A model generated the notes under the pieces. The model saw nothing but the letters and a program-made list of their open reading frames with translations, ran no database searches and was not told the origin of the DNA. From Cristatella mucedo (Eukaryota > Bryozoa > Phylactolaemata > Cristatellidae), in contig WPIO01000014.1 in assembly GCA_009760855.2 (NCBI GenBank), positions 5,066,001 through 5,130,000 on the forward strand: 64,000 nt of DNA, written 5' to 3'. This document shows positions 49,551 through 61,118 of this stretch, piece after piece. Within the stretch, counting starts at the first letter, position 1. Each line of letters opens with the position of its first letter. A program made the position numbers and the translations under genes.

Positions 49551-49559
49551 GGCCTCGCA

Positions 49560-50370
49560 TGATTCCGCTGCTTTGAGCGCCGCAGCGGAATCTCGCCAAG
49601 AGTTCGGGTGGAGCTCAAAACCCGAGGAGGAAGAGGAGGAGGAGCCTCGCGCCGCTCGGCCCGAGCGGAGGAGACACGCAGCAGCTCGGGCTGGGTGCAC
49701 TTCCAACCGGCGAGGAGAATAGCGCTCGTTGCATATAGTATCGCATCAGATTCTACAAATTGTGAAATAATTTTAAATGAAAAATATATCGGCGACTGGC
49801 CTGTGGTTTCGCCAATGTATGGCGCTACATACATATTGTAGCAATAAAAAAGGGGGGATCAGATAAGTTCAGTCTCAAAAGCCGACATCGAGCCTCGCTG
49901 GCGAGCTGCTGCGTCTTCCTTAACTTCTAAAAGACTAAAATTCTCTAAAGGGCACGCCTCGTGTACGTGTACCGCGTGCTCTGGATTGTACCACTGTTGG
50001 GAGCCACAAACACGAGAGTCTGCGTACGCAAGCGGTAGAGCAACTTCTCGAGCCTTGCGCTATGCAAATCAGTAGTTCGCTACATTTTAATGCATCTAAA
50101 ACTAAGGAGCCTTTCCGTTGTGACTAATCAGTGCTACCGAGAGCTACATCCGGCCACTACAGCCACTAACGCAGGGTGCCTCCTGTGCGATCTTTAAGTC
50201 AGCACGAGAAAAATGGTACTTCAGCTGTCCCTGTTAGTAAGAGGCCGTGATGTACTCAAGACTTAAAATCTATCTTTGCACAGTTCACATTCGTTGCCTC
50301 AACTCTTTTTCAGATCTTGCAAATTATTGAAACCGCTACATCCGGTACTCATTAGTTTGAGGTCGCAGCT
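49560..50370. other. Spacer, no gene recognised
   Basis: Short GC-rich part to about 49720, then AT-richer sequence. No exon or repeat family is recognised. Confidence 0.5.
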
Positions 50371-50372
50371 TA

Positions 50373-51345
50373 TAATAATAAATAATAATAATAATGTACT
50401 TGATAAAGCGCCCTCAGAGAACTCAATCTCTTTCTAGGCGCTTTACATTTGCTGCAAAGGGAAATGCTATTGAATGGTAAGTAAAATCATGCTTGAAAAA
50501 CAAACAAAATGAATAAAATGGTTACGGGTGGCATGCACAGGGTCAGCATGCAAATGCGGTTAGTGGCAGTATGCACAGTGTCAGCACGCATAAGCACGTG
50601 AAGGACGAATCACAGGGACCCACTAAATGCTGTCCTAAATAGGTGTGTTTTTAGGTTCCTTTTAAATGTGGTCAGGTCAGGGGATGTTCTGACGCAGGTC
50701 GGGAGGGAGTTCCAGGCTTTGGGAGCATACGAACTAAATGCACGGTCTCCAAAGGATTTAAAGTTTGTATGAGGTATTTCTAGACTGTTGGATTCCGAAA
50801 AGCGGGTGGTACGATGCTTGGCCTGATGGGGGAGTATGTCGGAGAGATAGGCTAGAGCCATAGAATGAAGGGACCTAAAAGTGAGCGACAAAACCTTGAA
50901 GTCGATCCGTTGCTTGACTGGTAGCCAGTGCAGGTCGGCGAGAAGTGGAGTAATGTGGCAACTGCGATGCTCACGACAGACAAGCCTAGCGGCAGAGTTT
51001 TGCACCAGCAGCAATCGCCTGATCGCACATGCTGGTAGGCCAGTAAGCAGTGAGTTGCAGAAGTCGAGACGAGATGTCACGAATGCATGGACCAACTTGG
51101 ACGTGGTATCCTTATCTAAACAAGCCCGAATTTGAGCAATGTTATGAAGCTGAAAATAGGCAGATTTGACTGTGGAGCTGATATGGTCGTCTAACGAGAG
51201 GTCGCTTTGGAATATGACACCTAGATTTCGAGCTGATTCGACAGGAGATATGCTGGCAGAGCCAATTTTGAGAGACAGCCTTTGCAATTTGTGAATCACA
51301 CTGGGTTTGCCCATAACTAGTAAGTTAGCTTGAGCGTGCTTAAGA
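50373..51345 (-). mobile_element. LINE-A, 3-prime third with a 234-codon open frame
   Basis: The youngest-looking LINE-A copy. The minus-strand frame 51314-50610 is open for 234 codons and covers the RT thumb and C-terminal region: LGVIFQSDLSLDDHIS, LDFCNSLLTGLP, LHWLPVKQRIDFKVL, SFGDRAFSSYAPKAWNSLP, and ends shortly after TFKRNLKTHLFRTAF. The 3-prime UTR, hairpin (50405-50450) and ATT tail at 50373-50396 are intact. It is truncated upstream of the thumb, so it has no catalytic core. Proteins of this type act in target-primed reverse transcription. Confidence 0.9.
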
Positions 51346-52319
51346 TTTGTATAAAGAGGGGCTGCAACTTGAACTGCTCGAACGGTTGCAAGCTGAAGTT
51401 ACTGGCCGAGCTCGAGCTCTCCGACGAGTTGCGACGCGACGACGGATGCCATAGATCCGTGCATCTCCGTTGAGGCTCTTGGCTTATGATTTGTATAACG
51501 TTGCCTAGCTTTTCACTTGTATTTATAGGCAAAGGAATGTTGTCTGTGCCTTGCAATAGACAGTTGCTGAGAGCCAGCTCTGTGCGGCGCCCGCCAAGAT
51601 GCTCTAGCACTTGGCCTTTGAGCTATCCTATCTCGCTTCCACTTGACCCGCTAGCCTGAAAATAGCTGCCGCAGCGTAAGCAGATCGCTTCACAAACATA
51701 TTTGTCTCAGGTTACCCGATCGGTTTATCGGAGCGGAAGGCGTGGGAAAGGAGGCTGCAGGGGCTACATCCGCCCATTGTTCTGGATGAAAGTGCGGCGG
51801 CAGCGCCACACTGGCGCCACCCTTCAGGCCGCGCCTTTACTTCGCTTTGCCTCCACCCGGGGAGAGGTGGGTCCAGCGGGCCTCTGCTGCTGGCTCTTCA
51901 GGCTTCCAAGGAGGGGGCTACCGGGCCGTTTCTGGAAGCCGGTCGGGCTTCGCGGCCAGCTGCGGATAACTGGGGCTAGGGCGGTATAAATCTCATACGG
52001 TAACACCAAGGATGCCTAGCAGGCATACTACAGGCCATCGATAGTATGTAAGCAGAAATTCTAAGGCCAAGAACGCTAAGCCACGTCAATTTTCGAGCAT
52101 TTTGACACTCGGCAAATTGTACTCCCTCGTAGTGGCTCATGTCCATCTTACAAATTAGTGATCGATTACGTATTGTTCTTATCTTGGGCATAACAACACA
52201 CAATCTACAAAACCAAACGCAACTGAAAAAGAGTTTAGTGCCTTCGATAGTACAACTAACTCATGCTTCGAGTTCGTTTTGGTAAACTTAGTGTAAGCCC
52301 CGCTTCACCTAGTTCCATA

Positions 52320-52362
<43 letters not shown>

Positions 52363-52730
52363 CACATACATAAACATATATGTGTAAGTATGTTCAGCAG
52401 CAAGCGGTGACGAAATGAAAGGTCAAGTTGGCACGGCAAGAAGCCTTGCCAAATTGGTCAGGAGTGTTGAAGTTGCCATTAGTTATATCTGGTCGTTGTA
52501 TCGACAGTAGCCTAAATGCTGTTTCCCGTAAACGAGACTGGCCGGTGTTGCCGCTGCCTTGATTGTCTTAGTTTGTCTGCGCCTCTGCTGCGGCTACCGT
52601 CAGGTTCTAGCCCCTACATAAGCAGAGTTAGGTTCGACAGAGCGTCTCAATCCACCCCTACATGCCGAGCATTGTATCGTATTTCCCCGGAAAATATGGT
52701 CTTATGCCTAACCATTAGCCCCAATTTCTC
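51346..52730. other. Spacer, no gene recognised
   Basis: Contains (AT)n at 52326-52359 and otherwise unique-looking DNA. A minus-strand frame at 51317-51610 has no recognised homology. Confidence 0.45.
52326..52359. repeat. (AT)n microsatellite
   Basis: About 34 bp of AT repeats. Confidence 0.9.
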
Positions 52731-52734
52731 ACCA

Positions 52735-52908
52735 ACCATATTTATATGCTGACCCTGTTTATGCATGTCACCTCTAACCATGTTATGCTTGTTGTAATCG
52801 AGTATGCTACCACTTACCATTCAACCATGATTCCTTTGCAGCATATGTGAAGTGCCTAGACAGAGATTAAGTTCTATGAGGGCGCTACAAAAATGTATTA
52901 TTATGTCC
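52735..52908 (+). mobile_element. LINE-A 3-prime end
   Basis: Plus strand: 3-prime UTR motifs tgctgaccctgtttatgcatg, cctttgcagcatatgtgaagtgcctagac, loop, ctatgagggcgctaca, then ATTATTAT. Confidence 0.75.
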
Positions 52909-53322
52909 AACTATGAAGCTCTCCTTAAATGGTCACTTCGTTTCCACGAGCCTGCTCTAGTTGCATTGGAAACACAGCTGTCGATGGTTTCATCCTACGA
53001 ATTCTTCAAACAAATCACGACCTCTTGGAGGCTGCCGCTGACTTCTCTCAAGTATATTTTCAATGTAGTCATTGATTTCCAAGCGAAAAATGGTCCATGA
53101 ATGGCTTTTTTATGACAATATTAGGTATCTGTATATTAGGTATATTAGGTATCGCTGGGGATAGACCTTCATTCTTGGAGGAATCTTTATTGTATCTTTT
53201 TTCTGCAAGGAATTTCTCTTAATGTCTTTAGCAGGGTGAGACCTAGCTGAATCCTAGACTGTCAACCCCCTTTGGCCACCTCAAAAAACAAACGTCAGCA
53301 TTAGATCGGCCCACTTATAACT

Positions 53323-53330
<8 letters not shown>

Positions 53331-53412
<82 letters not shown>
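53331..53412. repeat. Compound (AT)n-(GT)n microsatellite
   Basis: 26 bp of AT repeats followed by about 56 bp of GT repeats. A second short (GT)n lies at 53560-53574. Confidence 0.95.
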
Positions 53413-53416
<4 letters not shown>

Positions 53417-53612
53417 ATATGTATAATAAGCTTGTAACGTGCCCCGGCTTTTCCGGATTCAACACAAGCGTGCTGAAAATCACGTGACCGTTTTTTCGGT
53501 GAGGCCTTACTTTCGAGGACATATTGTAAATACATATGTGCATGTACACATTTGCTAGTGTGTGTGTGTGTGTGCATTCTCGGTGTGTGCGTGCGGTATG
53601 TAGGGTATACAG

Positions 53613-53644
53613 GACGATTCTAAACTGACAAGATCCGGCTAGTA
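53613..53644. repeat. 32-bp exact repeat, copy 1
   Basis: Identical to 55976-56007 in the same orientation (starts gacgattctaaactg, ends ccggctagta). The last bases resemble the SINE1 end (cagctagta). Confidence 0.85.
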
Positions 53645-53982
53645 AGTCAGGGTATCTGTCCAAGTATGAGTATATGGTGTAGCTATTAGAAGTTCAGACA
53701 TCAGGACAGCCGTGCCCATTGCAACGAAGGCGCATGCCAGTCGACAATCTTGCAAGTACGACCTTCAGTAGTCCTTAGCTGCCCCCCCCCGAAGTGCGAT
53801 AGCCCTTCTATAAGCCTGTTATATATTCGCCACAACAAGCTGGAAGGGATCATAGGAAACTCATCCAGTGCTTCCAGGATTTCTAAATACATGCGAATGA
53901 TGCAGTGTCTACCTGTTTATAGCACATTTTTTGCTTTGCCAGATCGCAACCATATCTTGTTACACCGTCAATCACTGAGTTA

Positions 53983-55745
53983 ATAATAATAATAATACAT
54001 TTGATATAGCGCCCTCAGAGAACTCAATCTCTTTCTAGGCACTTTACAATTGCTGCAAAGAAAGTACGATCGTATGGTTAGTGGTAGCTTGCTCAATAAA
54101 CAACAAGAATAACATGGTTAGTGGTGACATGCACAAGGTCGGCATGCAAGTGTGGTTAGTGGCAGCATGCACACGGTCAGCACCCATAAGCACATAAAGG
54201 ACGAATCGCAGGGACCCCCTAAATGCTGTCATAAATAGATGCATTTTTAGTTTCTTTTTAAATGTGGTCAAGTCAGATGATATCGTGACGAAAGTCGGAA
54301 GTGAGTTCCAGGCTTTGGGAGCATACTAACTAAATGCATGGTCTCCAAAGGATTTGAGATTCACAACAGGCAAGCCTAGCTGCAGTTTTACACCAGTTAT
54401 GAGCACTTGAGTGCACGAACCGGTAGGCCAGCAATCAGTGAGTTATAGAAGTCAAAGTCGGGATGTCACAAATGCATGGACCAACTTAGATGTCCTTAGA
54501 GATCCTTATCTAAACCAGCCCGAATTTTAGCAATGTTATGTAGCTGAAAGTAGGCGGACTTGACTGTGGAGCTGATGTCTAATGAAAGCTCACTTCGGAA
54601 TATGACACCTAGATTTCGTACAGATTCCACATGAGATATACTGGCAGAACCGATTTTGAGCGTTAGGTTTTCCCATTTCTGAATCAAGCTTGGTTTGCCC
54701 ATAGCTAGTAAGTTGGTTCTATCATCATTTTGCTGCCATCCATGTGTGGATGTCATCAATATATGCAGCAAGGGAGTTGATTGAATTCGACGTGCCTGAG
54801 AGCTGGGAGGGGTCAAAGCAAACGTACAACCGAGTGTCATCTGCATAGAAGTGAAAATCTAGACTCACATCAATACTCTTGAGTCTCCCACTGAGATATG
54901 ACCTTAACTATTGCAGAGCAGTGCTAGTGATGCCCAGGCGAGATGAGAGGCTCTCAAGGACTTGTTGATATCGAAAGCTTCCGAAAGATCGAGCAAAAGA
55001 AGCATGGTACATTCTACTCGTGTCTGCATTCCTAAGTAGATCGTTATACATCCAAAGTAATGCTGACTCTGTGGAATGATAGCTCTAAAACCAATCTAGA
55101 ACCGACTAGCAAGATTTGAAGTTTTGCTTTATGAGTTCAGCTGGTCTGACACGACTCATTCCAGTGTCTTCGATAGAATGGTAGAAGGGAGACTGTGTGT
55201 TAGTTGCTCAAGTTCTCTTGGTCTAGTGTCGCTTTCTTGAGAAGTGGCCTGACTAGACTTTTTGAAAGGTGCTGGGACATGACCTAAGACTGGTGACATA
55301 TTTATTATGTTAGTTATGCATGGCAGCAGCAGGTCAATGCATCCTAGAAGCAGGACAGTGTGAATAGGGTCCAGAGGACTAGTTATCTTCTTTGATTGGG
55401 ATATGAACTTCAAGAAGAGGTCACTAGTGACCCCCTTAAATTTAGACATTGAGGTGCTGCATGGAATTGAGGGACATGAATCCAGGGGGGATGCTGCCAT
55501 CTTAGGGATGGACTCCTTAATCCTTTCTATCTTGTTGACAAAGAAGCTAGAACAGCGATCAGCTATGTCATCACAGGGATCACTAGATAAGGAGCCAACC
55601 TGGGAGTGGTTAAGGAGATGGTTGAGTTTAGCCTGTTGGTTCGACGTATTATCGAGCTCAGAGCCCGGAATCCTTCTCATCTGGTTTTCTCTTGATACTG
55701 ACAGGCTGGTTTGTTTCACAATACTTATAGAAAGCAGAGCGCTAT
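53983..55745 (-). mobile_element. LINE-A, 1.75 kb, 5-prime truncated and decayed
   Basis: Minus strand: pre-RT region (DIADRCSSFFVNKIERIKESIPKM type, near 55480-55570), the entry to RT with VPAPFKK (about 55270), a degraded RT block through 54950, the MQMTLGCT remnant of the YxDD region near 54840, DNA-proximal thumb segments (54500-54700), then the 3-prime UTR, hairpin (54010-54055) and (ATT)4 at 53983-53996. The polymerase C-terminal block is shortened between about 54360 and 54400. Many stops. Confidence 0.85.
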
Positions 55746-55975
55746 AGACAATTCATTTCACTAATTTAGTCAAAGGTATCATTCAAACATACTTATAAAT
55801 GTACTGAGCAGCCTAGGGAGATATAGCTGAACGAAGCATTAAAAAGAAAATTGAAGATAACAGGCTAACAGAACTGTGTTTTGTATTCGGACAAGGCAAG
55901 TAAATAGTAACGTTTCCCAATATTCGTTCAATGATGTTAAGTTCTGCACCAAGACCAGCCTCAGGGTAATTCCAA

Positions 55976-56007
55976 GACGATTCTAAACTGACAAGATCCG
56001 GCTAGTA
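55976..56007. repeat. 32-bp exact repeat, copy 2
   Basis: Identical to 53613-53644. The flanking sequences differ beyond two or three bases. Confidence 0.85.
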
Positions 56008-56644
56008 TTATCTTGAAATTTGGCATGCCAAATCGGTAATATAACAGTGAAAGATATTATTAGCGGTTCCGGATTACAATAATTAATTGAATTTGTTTTC
56101 ATTGAAATCTACTGTTTAGACCGTGTAAAAAGCGATCCGCAGTTATAGGTTGTCAGGTTGTCAGCTGCAAATACAATCTCGAATTAGGCAAGATATCTGG
56201 AACGACAAATCTGATGAACGATAAAAACAAACACGACAACCTGAATTGTAATTATAGACATGTGCTCTTAGTCACTTAGTCTGAGAGCAAAAATCAGTCG
56301 CTGCGCACATAAAAATCAGTATAAAAAACTCACACCTGGTAATGCCGACATAAAGTGTGCTGCATTCACGTCTTTAGCATCAAGTGATTGGGCCAACAAT
56401 GCCAATTAATTATTGGTTTAACACACAGGAAGCAACACTATAAATTGGAATCCTCAACTGCCAACACTGGCAATTAGGATTACTGATGAATATAATACAG
56501 TTACCCATACGATCAAGATGCTCAAAGCCATATGATCATGCCGCCAACTGAGATAGGTCTCCAGAGGTGAAATCTTTGGCTTTCTGGCGACATCCCTGGC
56601 TGTCCAGTACTGATTGTACCCATTTGCACCATTAGTTCAATTCA

Positions 56645-59600
56645 TCAACTAGGTGCACCATCATTTTCAGGCAGGTTGTTTCTTAGCTCTTTCGATGGTG
56701 AGATGTGCTCTGAAGAATGAATATGGTCTGAAGCATTGCAACGACGCTCAGCATACTGCTCGGCACTCAAATATCGCTTCACTTGCTCGTTGAAGTCGTG
56801 TATCTTGGGCACCACGATGGCCAGGTAACCGTCCGTGCATGGCTAAAACAATCCAAGCTCAGTAAGCACTCGAAAATGACCATCACGAGCACTCTCCAGC
56901 TGACAGACAATGAAATAAAAAATAGCTAGTCAGTTATGACTAGCCTGGGATCGGTAAATTCGGGACTAAACAAGACCGATGGACTTACAAAATATCAGAA
57001 AACACCAGAGCGTTCGAAAGCTGCAGCATATGTTAACTACGAATACATTAACTACATCTGAATCTCCTTCGAGATGTAATTATGAATTAATTGTAGTAGG
57101 TAAGCGATTAGGTTGACTCGTAGTATTAACAATAAACATTACAGTGTGAATGCATTTCCAAACACAAATATCGCATATCTAGTACGATTCTTGCCAGGAC
57201 ACAGCGAGGATTAAGCGGAGAAGGGAGCCAGATTTCACGGCCTCATGCCGATGGGATGTTTTGTGTGCTCGGTCTGTCCATATGGATCGGTCCCAAGGAG
57301 ACTTCCCTAAGCCTGCGACTCTAGTCTTTTGTTTTAGAGGTCGTTGGTTCTACTCCTGAGCATTAAGTTGAATTTAAAATTAAATGCTAGCTGACTGAAC
57401 AGCCTCATTTATATAGCAGCAGAAGAGCCTTGAGGGCTACCCCCCAATGCTTGTAGTTACAACAAAGGATCGCCACTGGAGGACTCGAACCCACGACCTG
57501 GTCGTGAAGAGCATGTACCTTACTCCTAGGCCAAGATATGGACAGGCAAGAAAATGAAGGGACCTCAAAGTAAGTGATAGCAAAAAATGGAGTCGGCAAT
57601 TCGAGGCTAAGAGAAGACATAAGATCAATTTTGCCTTCTGAATCCTAGAGCAGACGTCTTAATAATAATAATAATAATAATAATACACTTGATAGAGCAC
57701 CCTCAGAGAACTCAATCTCTTTCTAGGTGCTTTACATTTGCTGCAAAGGGAAATGCAATAGGATGGTGAGTAATATCATGCTTGATAAACAAACAACATG
57801 AATAACATGGTTAGGGGTGACATGCACAGGGTCAGCATGCAAATGTGGTTAGTGGCAGCATGCACAGTGTCAGCACGCATAAGCACATCAAGGACGAATC
57901 ACAGGGACCCACTAAATGCTGTCCTAAATAGGAGTGTTTTTAAGTTCTTTTTAAATGTGGTCAAGTCAGGGGATGTTCTGACGCAGGTCGGGAGTGAGTT
58001 CCAGGCTTTGGGAGCATACGAACTAAATGCACGGTCTCCAAAGGATTTGAGGTTTGTACGAGGTAGTGGTAAACTGTTAGATTCCGAAAAGCGGGTGGTA
58101 CGATGCTTGGCCTGGTGGGGCAGTAGATCTGAGAGATAGGCTGGAGCCAATAATGAAGTGACCTAAAAGTGAGCGATAAAACCTTGAAGTCAATCCGTTG
58201 CTTGACTGGTAGCCAGTGCAGGTAGGCGAGAAGTGGTGTGATGTGGCAACTGCGCCGCTCACGACAGACAAATGTAGCTGCAGAGTTTTGCACCAGCTGT
58301 AATCACCTGATTGCACATGCCGGTAGGCCAGCAAGCAGTGAGTTACAGAAGTCAAGACGGGATGTCACAAATGCAGATCTTGGAATGGACATTGTGATTT
58401 ACGCAGAAACCAAACAAAAAAATGTCACTATCGGTGGAGCCCATATGAATCCTGTATGGCAGACAGACGGCAGCTATATAAATTTTAACACACGACCAGA
58501 AGGCTCGTGGATCTCTGATAAGACGTGACAACTCAACTTTTATTTACCCTCACCAATGCTCTACTGTGTCATAGCAAGAAAGCATTGAAAAAATAGCTAC
58601 GTACGACGTACTGGTTCCCAATAAAGCACACATTTACTGGTGGTCGTCGTGGCAACCCTCATGGGTCAAATTACCAGACACTATTTCTTGCAAAGAACAC
58701 AGTATGGGAGAGCTCTTTTGCTTAGTTCGGTTAGTGCTGCCTCTGCTAAAAGAGCTGCAGCTGCTTCCGGTTATCAGCAGATATGAAGCAAAATTCTTAC
58801 TTGACCAACAAGGCTTTTCATGACTACCAACTTTATACCAGCTAAATTGCTTGCTGCAGCTTTCTCATGCCCTCAAGTCCACTTAAAGCAAGTAATCACA
58901 CTGAGTCGAAAAATCCTGGCAGTACGGCTGCCGATGCTGTGACTGCTTCTCCGTCTGGGTAATAAGCAAATTTTCCAAGATGTCAGGGATTCTGAATTTG
59001 CATGCAGCTGGAGAAAGTAATTGCTGAAAGTCGAAAAACAAACAAATGCTGCTGGTATGCTGTGCTTAATGTGACGTCTGCTAACCACAATTCTTTATAA
59101 CCTTGATAAATAAGCCAAGCATAGAGATCACAGACGTCTGCTTTATGGTTTCTGCTGTAGGACATTCCAGAGCCTAACTTGCCTCAGCTGCTCCGTCAAT
59201 ATCGTCCCACAAACGTTCTATGAGGTCGGATCAGGCAACTGGGTGTGTCACTTCATCCGTACTACACCAGATTCTTCGAAAAAGTTCTTTACTTAAGTTG
59301 TTTTTGGTCTAGCAAGTTGGATTTAAAAGCTCAAATACTCAGCGTGGGGGATCGTTATATTTGGCAGCAAGATAAAGACCCTGAGCACGCTGTCAGGTCA
59401 AGTAAAACGTAAAGCACTTTTTGGTGTAGCTCCTCCTTTCGCTGAAGTAAAGATCAGCTAATTGGCAACCTCATTTATGAAGTAACAGAAGAGCCCTAGT
59501 GGCTGCCACCCCTGTCACTTGCATCGGCCAATTCCAAGCTGCAGGACTCGAGCAGCTGATCTAACTCTCGAAATGCGAGCACCTTGCTATTGAGTAAAGG

Positions 59601-60251
59601 CCCGATAAATATATATATATATATATATATATTCTTATATACAGCATTTTTATAGCACCCTTAGAGAACTTAATCTCAATCCAGGCGCTTCATATACACC
59701 ACGGGAATTGAACCCGTGACCTTGGTCGTTTAAGGTGAGCACTTTACCCCTGGGCCAAACCAGGGGATTTTGGCGAAACAAGCTGTTTGCTCTGCAGTCT
59801 TAGACTGTGGAACCTTGCATGCAAAAAACATCTATCCAGCTGCCAACCATGGCATCTTCTTTCCACCAGTCCTAACTGCTAATTTTCAGAAGAGTTGATG
59901 GCACTTCACGAACAAGTTAGCAGGTTTTAGTACTGCAGCAAGCTATTCTTTGTTACTCAATGCAAGCGCGGAGGAGGAATGATAGTGACTAAGGCTCTTA
60001 TGCTGTTATACAAACGTAGCTATTGAATATGCCAACTTCTAGCTATACTTATTTCCTCGACTACTCCAATATAGTGAGACTTTTTACTTTTATTTCGTTA
60101 TGCAAGGTGGTCTGTTGTTTATAGTATGTATACCGACAGTCAATTAGGCTTTAGGCCTGCTGTAGAAAACTCGACAGCATATAAATCAGACTATTACTCC
60201 TTATGACTTTAAGAAGTTACAGCCTATGTTGTGTGCATATATGTGTGTGTG

Positions 60252-60299
<48 letters not shown>

Positions 60300-61118
60300 C
60301 TATGTATGTGTATATGTGCATATGGGTATATGTGTATACTGTATGACTGCATTTTCAGTTAGGTGGCTTCAGGTACGATGTTGTCTGTGCCAACCTTAAT
60401 CCAGAGTCCGCAAAACAGGGAAGCTAGAACGATAGGTCATTAGACATACGATGCAGCACTGGTTTGCATTGAAAAGTAATCAGAATATCATACACCAGAT
60501 TCCTACAAGGTTTTGTGTAGAAGAGATCTGGCTGCCTATAGCACTGAGTCAATCATCCTAGATTTGTTCCATAATATTTTTGCAGATCGGGTCTCCAGGG
60601 CTCTCTCACGGCTACTAATACTTACATGACAGTGCCCTCACCGTGCTGCATTGCATCAGCAGGCTAGCATCAGATCATACGGCCATGCAAAAATTAGCAC
60701 ACAACCAAATATCCACGGCAAAAGTACAAGAGTCGTTCTAGCAGAATTTACAGAATAAACGAATGAACTCAAGACTAGAAATTTCCATTTTAGCATGCAA
60801 TATCTTTTTTTGGGTATGGCGGAATCACCTGCTAAAACCATAATTCTTGAGAATGTGACACTATTTGAGTTAGCAGATATATACTGATACATATACACTT
60901 CATATATATCTAGAGAAGTACTTGGAAATTGTAACACAGCAATAAGCAGGGTACTTTCTATGACTACAAACCCTCTCTGTAAGAAGACTAGGTTTTGTTG
61001 TCAGTGCCTCGTTGACTTCGGCCAAAGGCCCCTTTATACAACTGTAGACTGGGTACTCAGAACCATCAGAGCAGATGACAGTGCAAACTTGAGAATTTTC
61101 TGTCATCGGCTGTGCACC
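56645..61118 (-). CDS. ABITRAM: ABITRAM (FAM206A/Simiate) homologue, two C-terminal coding exons
   Basis: ABITRAM is a small conserved actin-binding, transcription-modulating protein with a lipoyl/biotinyl-like fold, known from vertebrate neurons. Exon A, 61118-60972 minus, follows a strong acceptor (cttcttgttcatcttcag), encodes 49 residues with CSDGSEYPVYSCIKG and EVNEAL..KPSLL, and ends AGG|GTTTGT in phase 0. The last exon, 56842-56645, follows the acceptor ttggattgttttag, also phase 0, with DGYLAIVVPKI and LSAEQYAERR, then a stop. From recalled knowledge of the human protein, the joined 114 residues align from its GAQ..TE segment without a gap across the junction. The C-terminal 25-30 residues after AERR are Ser/Asn/His-rich and unlike the family. 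N-terminal exons (the DRYFTR and HSNR regions) were not found up to 64000. The 4.13-kb intron holds LINE-A, LINE-B, SINE1 and SINE2 copies. No AATAAA is seen close to the stop. Confidence 0.85.
57384..57535 (-). mobile_element. tRNA-derived SINE (SINE1) in the ABITRAM intron
   Basis: Minus strand: A-box end (tggcctaggagtaagg), B box (gtgggttcgagtcctcc, about 57480-57496), body gggtagccctcaaggctcttctgc and terminal tcagctagcat. Confidence 0.8.
57660..58375 (-). mobile_element. LINE-A 3-prime end in the ABITRAM intron
   Basis: Minus strand: polymerase C-terminal region with SFGDRAFSSYAPKAWNSLP (58030-57975), one or more frameshifts near 58150, 3-prime UTR, hairpin (57695-57745) and (ATT)8 at 57660-57685. 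The 5-prime truncation at about 58375 abuts the unrecognised coding-like stretch. Confidence 0.85.
58369..58527 (+). CDS. Unrecognised coding-like fragment
   Basis: A short plus-strand frame with protein-like composition: GMDIVIYAETKQ, VTIGGAHMNPVWQ and NFNTRPEGSW, ending ISDKT before a stop. I cannot name a family. It is preceded by aaatgcag (possible acceptor) at the truncation point of LINE-A and lies antisense inside the ABITRAM intron. It may be an orphan exon, a captured gene fragment, or chance. Confidence 0.25.
58735..58885 (+). mobile_element. LINE-B fragment, left half
   Basis: Plus strand: gctaaaagagctgcagctgcttccggtt, then ttacttgaccaacaaggc and ctgcagctttctcatgccctcaag, matching 15910-16065 of the LINE-B copy. 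The match continues at 59785. Confidence 0.65.
59460..59600 (-). mobile_element. tRNA-derived SINE (SINE1), diverged
   Basis: Minus strand: tail-side gaggttgccaattagc, body tggcagccactagggctcttctg, diverged B box (ctcgagtcctgc) and A-box side caatagcaagg. Confidence 0.6.
59608..59632. repeat. (AT)n microsatellite
   Basis: About 25 bp of AT repeats between two SINEs. Confidence 0.9.
59645..59765 (-). mobile_element. tRNA-derived SINE with LINE tail (SINE2)
   Basis: Minus strand: A-box ctggtttggcccaggggtaaag, B box cacgggttcaattccc, then the LINE-type tail (aagcgcctggattgagattaag..ctctaagggtgctata). One of the best SINE2 copies. Confidence 0.8.
59785..59880 (+). mobile_element. LINE-B fragment, right half
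   Basis: Plus strand: ttgctctgcagtcttagactgtgg..aaacatctatccagctgcc..tggcatcttctttcc, continuing the LINE-B match of 58735-58885 after a 0.9-kb interruption that carries SINE1 and SINE2. Confidence 0.65.
59955..60040 (+). mobile_element. SINE1 tail fragment
   Basis: Plus strand: gaatgatagtgactaaggctctt..tgctgttatacaaacgtagctattgaat, matching the SINE1 3-prime half. No head. Confidence 0.5.
60242..60297. repeat. (GT)n microsatellite
   Basis: About 56 bp of GT repeats with one GC interruption, followed by degenerate TATGTG repeats to about 60335. Confidence 0.95.
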
